This document shows, one piece after another, positions 42,510 to 51,694 of a DNA stretch of 64,000 bases. Under the pieces are notes generated by a model. The model was not told where the DNA came from. It saw only the letters and a program-made list of their open reading frames with translations, and searched no databases. Each line of letters opens with the position of its first letter. Positions within the stretch are counted from its first letter, which is position 1. The stretch spans positions 186,001 through 250,000 of the forward strand of contig CAXXSS010000001.1 of NCBI GenBank assembly GCA_963676865.2. Direction: 5' to 3'. The position numbers and the translations under genes were made by a program. This stretch comes from JAAYUD01 sp963676865 (GTDB lineage Bacteria; Bacteroidota; Bacteroidia; Bacteroidales; Bacteroidaceae).

Positions 42510-43611
42510 ACAAAGGAAAACAAAACAACCATACCATTATAGAGCATCTACTCAAAGAACATCAATCGTTTGCCGCATGGAGAGTGCCTGGCGAACGAGT
42601 CTTTCATATCGTCAAGCAGTCCGCCAATAACATCAAATTACTAGACGACATCGACAAGTTGGAAGGCAGGCAGGGATTTGTCATCGCCCCCTTTAAAGTA
42701 GATTCTTCACACCCGATCGTGCTCATAGAACCACACAGCGGCAACGATTTTATGACACTATACAATAATGAGAAACCAGATTTTGAGGCTGCCAAAGAAT
42801 TGTCAAACGATATTCCCGAGCAAAGTCTCTGTTCCGAATCGTATTCCGATCGTTTCAATGTTTTCATCAATGCCTTACAGGAAAAGGAATTTGATAAACT
42901 CGTATTGTCACGTTCGGCAACCTCTTATTACAACGATACAATATCACCCGTTGACATATTTTATACTGCTTGCAGCAAATATATACACTCTTTTATCTAT
43001 CTGTGCTATACTCCGCAAACCGGTATTTGGATAGGTTCTTCTCCTGAGATTCTTCTATCTGGTGGATCAAGACAATGGAGCACCGCAGCATTGCAGGGAC
43101 TCAACCACTACAAGATGGAAAGTTACCAGAAGAGTGGAATGAAAAAAACCGAAAGGAACAAAGCTTTGTGGCTTCGTATATCCGACGGATATTAGTATTG
43201 AACGATATTATTTATCTGGAACAAGGTCCTTACCCTGCCTATGCAGGTAGTTTGTCTCATCTCAAAACCGAATTTCATTTTACACTACATGATACATCCG
43301 AGGTGTGTAAAATGCTTAAAATGCTACACCCCACTCCTGCCGTATGTGGTCTACCGAAAGAAAAGGCATATCAATTCATCACAGACAACGAGGGTTACGA
43401 CAGAAGTTACTATTCCGGATTCATCGGGTGGTTTGATGCCACCGAGCATACTGACCTATACGTCAACTTACGATGTATGAATATAGACGATAACAATATC
43501 ACTCTATATGCAGGTGGCGGATTGCTTGCTTCATCAACGAAAGAAGAAGAATGGCTAGAAACGGAAAACAAACTACAGACAATGAGGCGGCTCATCAACA
43601 CTAAATCATAA
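42506..43611 (+). pseudogene. menF: Isochorismate synthase, broken by a single-base frameshift
   Basis: Two overlapping frames together give one complete menaquinone-type isochorismate synthase of about 368 residues. Frame 1 has EKEFDKLVLSRSAT and GIWIGSSPEILLSGG up to WSTAAL. Frame 2 continues with AGTQPLQDGKLPEEWNEKNR, PTPAVCGLPKEKA, YDRSYYSGFIGW and AGGGLLASSTKEEEW. At 43091-43096 the DNA reads TTGCAG where TTGGCAG would restore the normal TAALAGTQ motif, so one G is missing. Without it translation runs on in the wrong frame to a stop at 43195. It overlaps the preceding gene (ATGA) and lies 5 bp before menD. Either a real mutation or a sequencing error; all downstream motifs are undamaged. 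Confidence 0.9.
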
Positions 43612-43616
43612 AGTCT

Positions 43617-45281
43617 ATGTACTCGGACAAGAAAAATATTCTGCAATTGGTCGCATTGCTCAAGGCGCACAGCATCATACACATGGTGGTATGTCCAGGC
43701 AGCCGTAACGCTCCCATCGTACATACCTTGACCAATTGTGAAGACTTTAAATGCTATACGGTTACCGACGAACGAAGTGCCGGCTTTTTTGCCATAGGTC
43801 TTGCTTTAAGGCTGAATGAAACAGTTGGCGTATGCTGCACATCAGGTTCGGCAGTTCTTAATTTGCAACCCGCCGTATCCGAAGCTTTTTATCAACGCAT
43901 TCCGCTACTAGTAATTACGGCAGACCGACCTGCGGCATGGATCGGACAAATGGACGGACAAACACTACCTCAGCCAAATGTGTTTGGCACATTAGTAAAG
44001 AAGTCTGTCAATCTACCCGAAATACATACGACAGAAGATGAGTGGTATTGTAACAGACTTATCAATGAGGCTATACTCAATACACATTTTCACAACTACG
44101 GTCCGGTACACATAAACATTCCCCTTTCGGAACCGCTATTCGAATTCAATACACATGAGCTCCCTAAAGTAAGAACCATCAAACGTTTCAGTGCACTTGA
44201 ACACTCAAAAGAGTTAGAAGATTATATAAGAAAGTGTTGCCAATATGAGAAGATTCTGATTATTGCAGGACAAAACAGTATGCCTTTTTCTGTTACAGAG
44301 AATTATCCCAGCTCAATATTTGAACAATATACGTGGTTTGCCGAGGACTTGTGCAATAGTATCAAAAATGACAAACTGATTCGGAACTTCGACACTGCCC
44401 TCTATGCAATGACAACGGAAGAGAAGAAAACGATGGTACCGGATGTAGTCATTACACTAAATGGGCATATTGTATCTAAAAGATTGAAACAATATCTTCG
44501 CAGCAATCCTCCTAAAGAGCATATCCATGTATCGCCCGACGGTGCGATTGCAGATGTATTTTGCTCGCTTACCGTTGCTGTCGAACAAAACACAAACGAC
44601 TTTATCCGTTTGCTATCGGTTGCTACCGATGAACAATCAACTGCCTATTCGGACAAATGGCAAGAAATATGCCGTAAGATACCCGAACCTGAATTTGCCT
44701 ACTCCGAAATGTCAGCAATAGCAACACTCATACATCATCTGCCCAAAGACAGTATACTTCATTTGGCCAACAGCTCGACTATACGGTATGCCCAGCTATT
44801 TAAAATACCATCGCCTACGACAGTTTGTTGCAACCGAGGAATAAACGGTATAGAAGGTTCGCTTTCTACAGCAATAGGTTGTGCTTCGGCCAATCCGAAT
44901 CAATTGAACTTTATTATCATAGGAGACCTCAGTTTCTTTTATGATATGAATGCATTGTGGAACAGCAACTATAGCTCTAATGTCCGTATTTTATTACTCA
45001 ATAACGGTAGCGGCGAAATATTTCATTCGCTCCCCGGACTCGAGATGACAACCAGTTCGCGTGGTGCCATTACAGCCGTCCATACTACTTCGGCCAAAGG
45101 ATGGGCCGAAGAGAGAGGGTTTGAATATATTTGCATTAACGACGCAACTTCACTTGAACAGAATATCAAATCGTTCACGACAAACTGCGCTTCCGACAGG
45201 CCTATATTAATGGAAGTATGTACCGATGCCGCTATGGACGTAAAACTTTTAAAAGATTATTATCATCAACTAAAACACTAA
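43617..45281 (+). CDS. menD: MenD: 2-succinyl-5-enolpyruvyl-6-hydroxy-3-cyclohexene-1-carboxylate synthase
   Basis: This 554-residue thiamine-diphosphate enzyme shows the MenD features: VVCPGSRNAPIVHTL (about 24-38), the catalytic-Glu region CYTVTDERSAGFFAIGLAL, the block TADRPAAWIGQMDGQT, and a C-terminal ThDP/Mg site in FIIIGDLSFFYDMNALWN. It joins isochorismate and 2-oxoglutarate in menaquinone synthesis. It starts 5 bp after menF and ends 5 bp before menB. The frame is intact, in contrast to menF. Confidence 0.93.
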   Translation: MYSDKKNILQLVALLKAHSIIHMVVCPGSRNAPIVHTLTNCEDFKCYTVTDERSAGFFAIGLALRLNETVGVCCTSGSAVLNLQPAVSEAFYQRIPLLVITADRPAAWIGQMDGQTLPQPNVFGTLVKKSVNLPEIHTTEDEWYCNRLINEAILNTHFHNYGPVHINIPLSEPLFEFNTHELPKVRTIKRFSALEHSKELEDYIRKCCQYEKILIIAGQNSMPFSVTENYPSSIFEQYTWFAEDLCNSIKNDKLIRNFDTALYAMTTEEKKTMVPDVVITLNGHIVSKRLKQYLRSNPPKEHIHVSPDGAIADVFCSLTVAVEQNTNDFIRLLSVATDEQSTAYSDKWQEICRKIPEPEFAYSEMSAIATLIHHLPKDSILHLANSSTIRYAQLFKIPSPTTVCCNRGINGIEGSLSTAIGCASANPNQLNFIIIGDLSFFYDMNALWNSNYSSNVRILLLNNGSGEIFHSLPGLEMTTSSRGAITAVHTTSAKGWAEERGFEYICINDATSLEQNIKSFTTNCASDRPILMEVCTDAAMDVKLLKDYYHQLKH

Positions 45282-45286
45282 GCGAT

Positions 45287-46111
45287 ATGTCAACAAAAAG
45301 AGAATGGAAAACCATAAAAGAATACGAAGACATACTTTTCGAATTCTACAATGGAATTGCCCGCATCACGATCAATCGTGAGCGGTATCGCAATGCCTTC
45401 ACTCCGACAACAACAGCCGAAATGGGTAATGCCATGAGCATCTGCCGCGAAAATCAAGACATCAATGTCATTGTACTGACAGGTGCCGGAGATAAAGCAT
45501 TCTGCTCGGGCGGAGATCAAAACGCAAAAGGACGGGGTGGTTATATAGGTAAAGACGGAGTACCTCGCCTCAGTGTACTTGATGTGCAGAAGCAGATACG
45601 CAGCATACCAAAACCCGTTATCGCAGCAGTCAACGGATTTGCGATTGGAGGAGGGCATGTATTACATGTGGTTTGCGACCTTTCCATTGCTTCCGAAAAT
45701 GCGATATTCGGACAAACAGGTCCACGTGTAGGAAGCTTTGATGCAGGTTTTGGAGCATCCTATCTGGCACGTATAGTAGGACAAAAGAAGGCTCGCGAAA
45801 TATGGTTCCTCTGTCGCAAGTACAATGCTCAAGAAGCACTCGATATGGGATTGGTCAATAAAGTTGTCCCACTCGATCAATTGGAAGACGAATACGTGGC
45901 ATGGGCCGAAGAAATGATGCAGCTTAGTCCGTTAGCTCTTCGAATGATAAAAGCCGGACTTAATGCCGAGCTAGATGGACAAGCAGGTATTCAAGAACTG
46001 GCAGGAGATGCTACTCTACTGTACTATCTTACTGACGAAGCACAAGAAGGAAAAGACGCTTTTCTAGAGAAGCGCAAACCGGACTTCAAACAATATCCGA
46101 AATTTCCTTGA
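45287..46111 (+). CDS. menB: MenB: 1,4-dihydroxy-2-naphthoyl-CoA synthase
   Basis: The protein is 274 residues from the ATG before STKREWKTIKEYEDI; a longer frame starts inside menD and was rejected. It has the crotonase fold with the MenB-specific GAGDKAFCSGGDQNAKGRGG (substrate loop), IGGGHVLHVVCDLSIA (oxyanion hole) and QTGPRVGSFDAGFGASYLAR. LDMGLVNKVVPL lies further on. It closes the naphthoate ring of o-succinylbenzoyl-CoA. It is the last recognisable gene of the operon. menC and menE, which usually follow in Bacteroides, are absent from this position. Confidence 0.94.
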   Translation: MSTKREWKTIKEYEDILFEFYNGIARITINRERYRNAFTPTTTAEMGNAMSICRENQDINVIVLTGAGDKAFCSGGDQNAKGRGGYIGKDGVPRLSVLDVQKQIRSIPKPVIAAVNGFAIGGGHVLHVVCDLSIASENAIFGQTGPRVGSFDAGFGASYLARIVGQKKAREIWFLCRKYNAQEALDMGLVNKVVPLDQLEDEYVAWAEEMMQLSPLALRMIKAGLNAELDGQAGIQELAGDATLLYYLTDEAQEGKDAFLEKRKPDFKQYPKFP

Positions 46112-46258
46112 TACAATAGATCCATTTTCCCCTTATATATTTACTCGCTTTTATCCAAAATAAGAGAAATTGCCATATATAAGGGAAGAATGGTTATTTT
46201 AATACACCTTTGTAAAGGCTATTTTTGTATTGTCAGATTCATTTATTACAAGAAGATT

Positions 46259-47710
46259 ATGAAAGCAGACATAGGATTAATAGGCTTAGCCGTAATGGGC
46301 GAAAATTTAGCCCTCAATATGGAGAGCAAAGGTTATACGGTAGCGGTATATAACCGTAGCGTATTAGGAGAAGAAGGTATTGTAGATCGTTTTATCAACG
46401 GTCGAGGTAAAAATAAGAAGTTCATCGGTACAAATTCTATCGAGCAATTGGTGCAATCGATGACCTCCCCCCGTAAAATAATGATGATGGTAAAATCGGG
46501 AAGTCCTGTCGACGAATTAATAGAACAATTACTTCCATATCTGTCCAAAGGAGATGTCATCATAGACGGAGGTAACTCTGATTTTCACGACACGGACCGT
46601 AGGGTGAAGAGTTTGGAGGAAAAAGGCATCTATTTCGTAGGCACAGGTATATCGGGAGGAGAAGAAGGAGCATTGCACGGTCCCTCTATTATGCCGGGCG
46701 GTTCTGTCGAAGCATGGCCGATAGTAAAAGACATATTCCAGAATATTTCGGCTAAAATAGACGATGGCTCCCCGTGTTGCGAATGGATGGGGTCAGGCTC
46801 TGCCGGACATTTTGTAAAGACGGTGCATAATGGCATCGAATATGGCGACATGCAGCTTATAGCTGAAGCCTATGCCTTAATGAAACATCGTATTGGACTG
46901 GACAACGACCATCTGGCACAGATATTCGAAGATTGGAACAAAGGCGAACTGAGCAGTTTTCTCATACAAATCACAGCTCAGATTTTTCGTTATCGTGAAG
47001 CCGATGGTTCTCCTTTAATCGATCATATTTTAGATGTCGCAGGGCAAAAGGGCACCGGCAAATGGAGTGCCATAACAGCGCTCAACGAGAGCAATCCAAT
47101 GACTCTTATTACCGAAGCCGTCCATGCGCGGTCCCTTTCGGCGCTTATCAACGATCGTATGAAAGCTTCCGAAATATATCCGGAAACTCCCAAACAAGGT
47201 ACCTCACTAGCGGTAGAAGATATACGCCAAGCGCTATATGCTGCCAAAATAGTTTCGTATGCACAAGGATTCGCACTGATGTATAGCGCCTCTAAACACT
47301 ATGGATGGACTTTGGATTTAGGTGCTATTGCTCGAATATGGCGCAACGGGTGTATTATTCGTTCGACATTCTTACAAAAGATAACAAACGCCTACCTAGA
47401 AAATACAAATCTGGAGAACTTATTATTCGATCCTTTCTTTGCTTCTCAAATAAAAGCATCTCTGGCTTCATGGCGCAAAGTGGTAGCCGACGGACTTATG
47501 AGCGGAATTCCACTGCCCGCAATGAGTGCAGCCCTTACGTATTTCGATGGTTTGCGCACGCTCCATCTTCCTACTAATCTGATTCAAGCCCAACGAGACT
47601 TTTTTGGAGCCCACACCTATGAAAGGACCGATACCATTCGTGGAAAATTCTTTCATACCAATTGGACAGGCAAAGGTGGCGATACAGCATCCGGTACTTA
47701 TAATGCTTAA
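46259..47710 (+). CDS. gnd: 6-phosphogluconate dehydrogenase, decarboxylating
   Basis: The protein is 483 residues from the ATG before KADIGLIGLAVMGENLALN. It has the NADP site (GLAVMGENLALNMESKGYTV), MVKSGSPVDELI, IIDGGNSDFHDT and the catalytic Lys region GSAGHFVKTVHNGIEYGDMQ. The C-terminal family signature includes IIRSTFLQKI. It converts 6-phosphogluconate to ribulose-5-phosphate and CO2 in the cytoplasm. A 69-bp longer frame upstream is leader sequence. zwf follows after 19 bp and pgl 4 bp after zwf, so the three enzymes of the oxidative pentose phosphate branch form one operon. Confidence 0.95.
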   Translation: MKADIGLIGLAVMGENLALNMESKGYTVAVYNRSVLGEEGIVDRFINGRGKNKKFIGTNSIEQLVQSMTSPRKIMMMVKSGSPVDELIEQLLPYLSKGDVIIDGGNSDFHDTDRRVKSLEEKGIYFVGTGISGGEEGALHGPSIMPGGSVEAWPIVKDIFQNISAKIDDGSPCCEWMGSGSAGHFVKTVHNGIEYGDMQLIAEAYALMKHRIGLDNDHLAQIFEDWNKGELSSFLIQITAQIFRYREADGSPLIDHILDVAGQKGTGKWSAITALNESNPMTLITEAVHARSLSALINDRMKASEIYPETPKQGTSLAVEDIRQALYAAKIVSYAQGFALMYSASKHYGWTLDLGAIARIWRNGCIIRSTFLQKITNAYLENTNLENLLFDPFFASQIKASLASWRKVVADGLMSGIPLPAMSAALTYFDGLRTLHLPTNLIQAQRDFFGAHTYERTDTIRGKFFHTNWTGKGGDTASGTYNA

Positions 47711-47729
47711 TTAAAGGGAGGGTATTATT

Positions 47730-49202
47730 ATGAATAAAGTAGATAGCCAACTTTTGGTTATTTTCGGCGCTTCGGGCGATTTGACAGCTCGCAAGCTGTT
47801 ACCCGGCGTATTCGTTCTTCACCAGAAACTATTGTTACCGCATAACTTCTGTATCTTGGGGGCAGCCCGTACGGCACACACAGATGAAGAATACCGTCTA
47901 TTAATGAAAGATCATCTGCTCGAGGAGCTGAAAGATAAAATCTGTAGTCCGGTACTAGTCGATTCTTTTCTGAAGCGGGTATTCTACCTATCTTTCGACT
48001 CTAACGACTCTTCGGACTATGGCAAACTTAAAGAGAAAATAGACCTTCTGCAACAGCAAGAAAAACTGGAAGACCGTATTCTATATTACTTGGCTACGCC
48101 TCCAATCATGTACGAGCGAATTCCTACATTTTTAAAGGAAAATGGATTGAACGTGACAAAGGCTCATGACGGATGGAGAAGAATCATTGTAGAAAAGCCT
48201 TTTGGCACCAGTTTGGATTCGGCGCAACGTTTGAACAAACACTTATCACGCATTTTTCAGGAAAAACAGATTTATCGCATAGACCACTATCTCGGCAAAG
48301 AGACAGTTCAAAACATATTGGTACTTAGATTCTCGAATGGTATCTTCGAACCTCTATGGAACCGCAATTACATCGATTCTGTCGAAATAAGTGCGACCGA
48401 GAAACTCGGAGTGGAAAAGAGGGGCAAATACTATGACGGAGCGGGGGCATTACGCGATATGATTCAAAACCATTTGATGCAGTTAATGGCCTTCACAGCA
48501 ATGGAACCGCCTTCTTCGTTTGATCCGGAAAGAATCCGCGACGAAATAGTCAAAGTCTTCCGTTCATTACACTCCTACTCCGAAAAGGAGATGAATTCTC
48601 TAATAGTAAGAGGACAATATCAAGGCTATCGTAACGAACCGGATGTTGCTCCGACATCAAATACAGAAACTTATGTCGCCATGAAAATGTATATTGACAA
48701 CTGGCGATGGAGCGGTGTACCATTCTACATTGTAACAGGAAAGAAAATGTCCGAAAAGACATCCGAAATCACTATAAATTTCAAATCGACTCCGCAACAA
48801 CTCTTTATAGGTCAATGTTCGGGATCGTCGTGCAACAAACTTGTCATTCGAATTCAACCGGACGAAAGTATATCAATAAAATTCGGATTGAAAGTTCCGG
48901 GAGGTGGATTCACCGTACGACAAGTTGGTATGGACTTTCGTTATGACTCGATATCATCCGAAAGCCTCCCGGATGCCTACGAACGATTATTGCTAGATGC
49001 CATGTTGGGAGATTCAACCCTCTATGCACGCAACGATGCATTGGAAGCTAGTTGGAGCATTATTGATCCGATATTGAAATATTGGCAAGAAAAGGGCGAA
49101 AAAGAAATCTTTTCATACGATGAAGGAGAAGATGGACCAACAGAAAGAAGGACATTAAGCATCCCAAAAGAAACATGGACATGCGAATTGGATAATAAAT
49201 AG
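47730..49202 (+). CDS. zwf: Glucose-6-phosphate 1-dehydrogenase
   Basis: The protein is 490 residues. It has the N-terminal NADP site LLVIFGASGDLTARKLLPGV (9-28), the catalytic motif YRIDHYLGKETVQNILVLRF (His/Asp/Lys, about 182-201) and the block MIQNHLMQLMAFTAMEPP. It oxidises glucose-6-phosphate to 6-phosphogluconolactone. It is in the middle of the gnd-zwf-pgl operon, with pgl starting 4 bp after its stop. Confidence 0.96.
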   Translation: MNKVDSQLLVIFGASGDLTARKLLPGVFVLHQKLLLPHNFCILGAARTAHTDEEYRLLMKDHLLEELKDKICSPVLVDSFLKRVFYLSFDSNDSSDYGKLKEKIDLLQQQEKLEDRILYYLATPPIMYERIPTFLKENGLNVTKAHDGWRRIIVEKPFGTSLDSAQRLNKHLSRIFQEKQIYRIDHYLGKETVQNILVLRFSNGIFEPLWNRNYIDSVEISATEKLGVEKRGKYYDGAGALRDMIQNHLMQLMAFTAMEPPSSFDPERIRDEIVKVFRSLHSYSEKEMNSLIVRGQYQGYRNEPDVAPTSNTETYVAMKMYIDNWRWSGVPFYIVTGKKMSEKTSEITINFKSTPQQLFIGQCSGSSCNKLVIRIQPDESISIKFGLKVPGGGFTVRQVGMDFRYDSISSESLPDAYERLLLDAMLGDSTLYARNDALEASWSIIDPILKYWQEKGEKEIFSYDEGEDGPTERRTLSIPKETWTCELDNK

Positions 49203-49206
49203 GTAT

Positions 49207-49911
49207 ATGATTCTAAAAAGTTACGCAGATTCGATCATTGCCCTACGTGCAATGACCAATGAATTGAAACAAATGATCTTGAAAAAAACTCCAGACGAGA
49301 GTTTTCATCTGGCACTGTCCGGCGGAAATACCGCCAAACAAATGTTCAATCTGTGGACAAAAGAATATGCTACCGAAATAGATTGGAATAAGCTCCGCTT
49401 TTATTGGGTAGACGAACGGTGCGTTCCTCCCACCGAAGAAGAAAGCAACTATCTATATGCCAACAAGTTGTTGTTTACACCTCTGAATATTGAGCCCACG
49501 CACATCTTTCGCATTCGAGGAGAATATCCTCCTCTCGAAGAATCGACATATTATTCTAATTTAGTAAAAGAAGAGCTTTCCAAACAATATGGCATGCCTC
49601 ACTTTGACGCTATCATTTTGGGTATAGGAACCGATGCTCATACAGCATCTATATTTCCCAACAATCTTGCGCTACTGAACGACGACAGACTTTATACCGT
49701 TTCGAGGCATCCGGTAAGCGACCAATACAGGGTAACGATGACGGGTACTTTTATTTTAAACCACACTCCCCTCTTTATTCCAGTCTTTGGATCGGACAAA
49801 AAGGATATGATAAACAAGTTAAAACGAACATTCTTCGAAGAAGACATAACTCCTGCCGCATACATTCTAGCCAAAGCTGAAAATGCAACGATCTTTACTG
49901 ACATTGCGTAA
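49207..49911 (+). CDS. pgl: 6-phosphogluconolactonase (DevB/SOL family)
   Basis: This 234-residue protein has the family motifs LALSGGNTAKQMFNLW (about 37-52), FYWVDERCVPPTEEESNY (about 74-91) and FDAIILGIGTDAHTASIFPN (about 134-153). It hydrolyses 6-phosphogluconolactone, linking the zwf and gnd products. It is the third and last gene of its operon. A very long palindrome follows about 100 bp downstream. Confidence 0.92.
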   Translation: MILKSYADSIIALRAMTNELKQMILKKTPDESFHLALSGGNTAKQMFNLWTKEYATEIDWNKLRFYWVDERCVPPTEEESNYLYANKLLFTPLNIEPTHIFRIRGEYPPLEESTYYSNLVKEELSKQYGMPHFDAIILGIGTDAHTASIFPNNLALLNDDRLYTVSRHPVSDQYRVTMTGTFILNHTPLFIPVFGSDKKDMINKLKRTFFEEDITPAAYILAKAENATIFTDIA

Positions 49912-50006
49912 TCTAACCGATACCTTAAGGTACTAGCCATTTTTGACGGCAGTAGATGAATGATCGCATTTATCATACCACAACAGACCAAAACACAGAA
50001 GGCAAT

Positions 50007-50066
50007 AAACAACTGACATGTAGTGAATAAGTTTGTGCCAACTTATTCACTACATGTCAGTTGTTT
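50007..50066. repeat. 27-bp-arm perfect palindrome related to the IS3 right end
   Basis: Arms 50007-50033 and 50040-50066 are perfectly complementary with a 6-nt loop (TGTGCC). The segment 50030-50059 matches the end of the IS3 element at 2231-2260 in 28 of 30 positions, including the outer bases TGTCA. The IS3 end itself has a short version of the same hairpin (AATAAGTT-N6-AACTTATT). This looks like a transposase-less IS end or MITE-like derivative that may now end pgl transcription. Confidence 0.75.
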
Positions 50067-50136
50067 CGCGGTTAATTTGAATCAACAGGGGAAATTTACG
50101 CCTTTGAGATGGTAGGGTTTGCTGTTAGTCTGAAAT

Positions 50137-50430
50137 TCAAAAGAGCCAATGTTTGATAGAAATCCATGGATGATGTATGATCATTCGTGGGCCAGCGTAT
50201 CTCATGACCTTTTGCATGGCTAAACGCATGTCGGAACGGTAACAGTGAATAGGACATTTTTTGCACGTTGGTTTTTGAACCCCATACCTACAATGTTGAA
50301 GGCGGGTAGTTGCATATTCCAATATTTTTTGGCAAGATGTACATAAGGCGGCGTTGCCTTCTTTATGTCGGCAATAAAGAGATATCATGTATGATACGAT
50401 TTGCTTATCTTTTTCTATTTTCGACTTCAT
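50137..50430 (-). CDS. Nitrous-oxide-stimulated promoter family protein (YgbA_NO type)
   Basis: This 97-residue cytoplasmic protein has at least six Cys residues in conserved positions: YCRHKEG, LCTSCQKIL, RLQHCRYG, PTCKKCPIHCY, then MRYAGPRMIIHHP. This pattern is that of the YgbA_NO family, whose E. coli member is induced by nitric oxide. The Cys groups suggest metal or Fe-S binding. The biochemical role is not established. A -7 box TACCTTTG (minus strand, 50451-50458) lies 20 bp upstream of its ATG. It is divergent from the AraC-type gene. Confidence 0.82.
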   Translation of the reverse strand: MKSKIEKDKQIVSYMISLYCRHKEGNAALCTSCQKILEYATTRLQHCRYGVQKPTCKKCPIHCYRSDMRLAMQKVMRYAGPRMIIHHPWISIKHWLF

Positions 50431-50450
50431 CGTTTCTTTCTTGTAAATTG

Positions 50451-50458
50451 CAAAGGTA
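50451..50458 (-). promoter_or_regulatory. -7 promoter box for the YgbA_NO-type gene
   Basis: The minus strand reads TACCTTTG, matching TAnnTTTG, 20 bp before the start codon. Confidence 0.5.
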
Positions 50459-50703
50459 ACTGTTTTTGGTTCGATATAGGTTGCAATTTAGCCAAGAATG
50501 GATATCCGAAAAGAAGATTTCTTTGTTTTTCCCAGATAAACAGTTTGTTCGGATAGAATGCTAATTGAAAGAAAAGTAGTAATTTATGCCTGTTTTTTAT
50601 CTATTTCGGATATTTTGTGTCTTTTTCTTGCAAAAAAGACGTTTTCCTTTTGTTGCGATAACTTTAATTACTATTTTTACCGCCGTTAAAAGAGAAAAAT
50701 AGT

Positions 50704-51618
50704 ATGGATAAAGTTTTTACAAAAGAGCCATTCTCCGGTGATCCTTGTGGGACTGTTCAGACATTTCCGAAGTTTACTTTGCAGTTGCTTTGCTGTAGAT
50801 ATTGGTGGCTTCTTCATTGGGAACATTCGAGACTCGGATTTCCTTTTTGGCGGCTTTATTATAATTTTCAGGAAGGAGCGCATATACAATATAACGGCGA
50901 AAAGTTTCATCTAGAACCGGGTTATATTTATCTCATTGCGCCCAATACCGACTATTCAACTTGGCTATACGAAAACACTATACCAAAAGATGGCTATCAG
51001 CTTACGGGAGGAAGTTTGACAACAATGGATGAAAACAGGCGTGGCGAGCTGTTGAAAGATGGAGCAATAGGGCATCTATTTATTCATTTTAATCTGAACT
51101 ATCCGTATATTCTCAATCATCCCGGTATCTATCGCTTTGCATTGGATGAAAATGCAAAGGCAATTATTCAGAAAATACGTAGCTACCTGCTTGTTGAAAA
51201 CAAAGTGATTGATGCTGTTACTTATTTTGCCATACATTCGCTTATCTGCTCATCTCTTTCCGAAATGGATGCTAGTTTATGGGAGCAATCGCCATTAGAC
51301 AACCGTATTATCAAAATCATTGACTATATTAAGACACATCTGACAAACGATCTTTCTAACGAAGCATTGGCTGAGCAAGTCTGTATTACGACCAATTCTT
51401 TTTCGCGTATTTTTAAGGAAGAGGTCGGTATGACATTACAAAATTACGTGCGCCAACAGCGTATTGATCATGCCTGTTCGTTATTTTTGCATTCTAATAT
51501 GTCTATCGATCAGGTGGCCAATCAAACCGGCTTTTCGAATCGTTATCACTTTACTCGTGTTTTTCATGAAGTGACTCATACCACTCCTGCAAAATACAAG
51601 AAGAGTGCTTTGATATAA
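50704..51618 (+). CDS. AraC-family transcriptional regulator
   Basis: The protein is 304 residues. An N-terminal cupin-like sugar-sensing part (about 45-180, RLYYNFQEGAHIQYNGEKFH and YIYLIAPNTDYSTW) is followed by a C-terminal double HTH (about 200-300). Its parts are LSNEALAEQVCITTNSFSRI, FKEEVGMTLQNYVRQQRIDH and IDQVANQTGFSNRYHFTRVF, the AraC signature. It likely responds to a small sugar-like ligand. It converges on the DUF4838 gene, 76 bp away, which is its closest plausible target among carbohydrate genes. Effector unknown. Confidence 0.88.
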   Translation: MDKVFTKEPFSGDPCGTVQTFPKFTLQLLCCRYWWLLHWEHSRLGFPFWRLYYNFQEGAHIQYNGEKFHLEPGYIYLIAPNTDYSTWLYENTIPKDGYQLTGGSLTTMDENRRGELLKDGAIGHLFIHFNLNYPYILNHPGIYRFALDENAKAIIQKIRSYLLVENKVIDAVTYFAIHSLICSSLSEMDASLWEQSPLDNRIIKIIDYIKTHLTNDLSNEALAEQVCITTNSFSRIFKEEVGMTLQNYVRQQRIDHACSLFLHSNMSIDQVANQTGFSNRYHFTRVFHEVTHTTPAKYKKSALI

Positions 51619-51694
51619 TAAGGTGAGAATAACTTAATTCGTCTCAGAAATCGTCCTTTGTATTATTATTGGAGTCCTTTTGTGTTCATTGTTG

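Noticed and set aside
42506..43611. Two separate small isochorismate synthase genes, or programmed frameshifting
   Set aside because: Neither half is complete, there is no slippery heptamer at the junction, and adding one G restores one normal protein.
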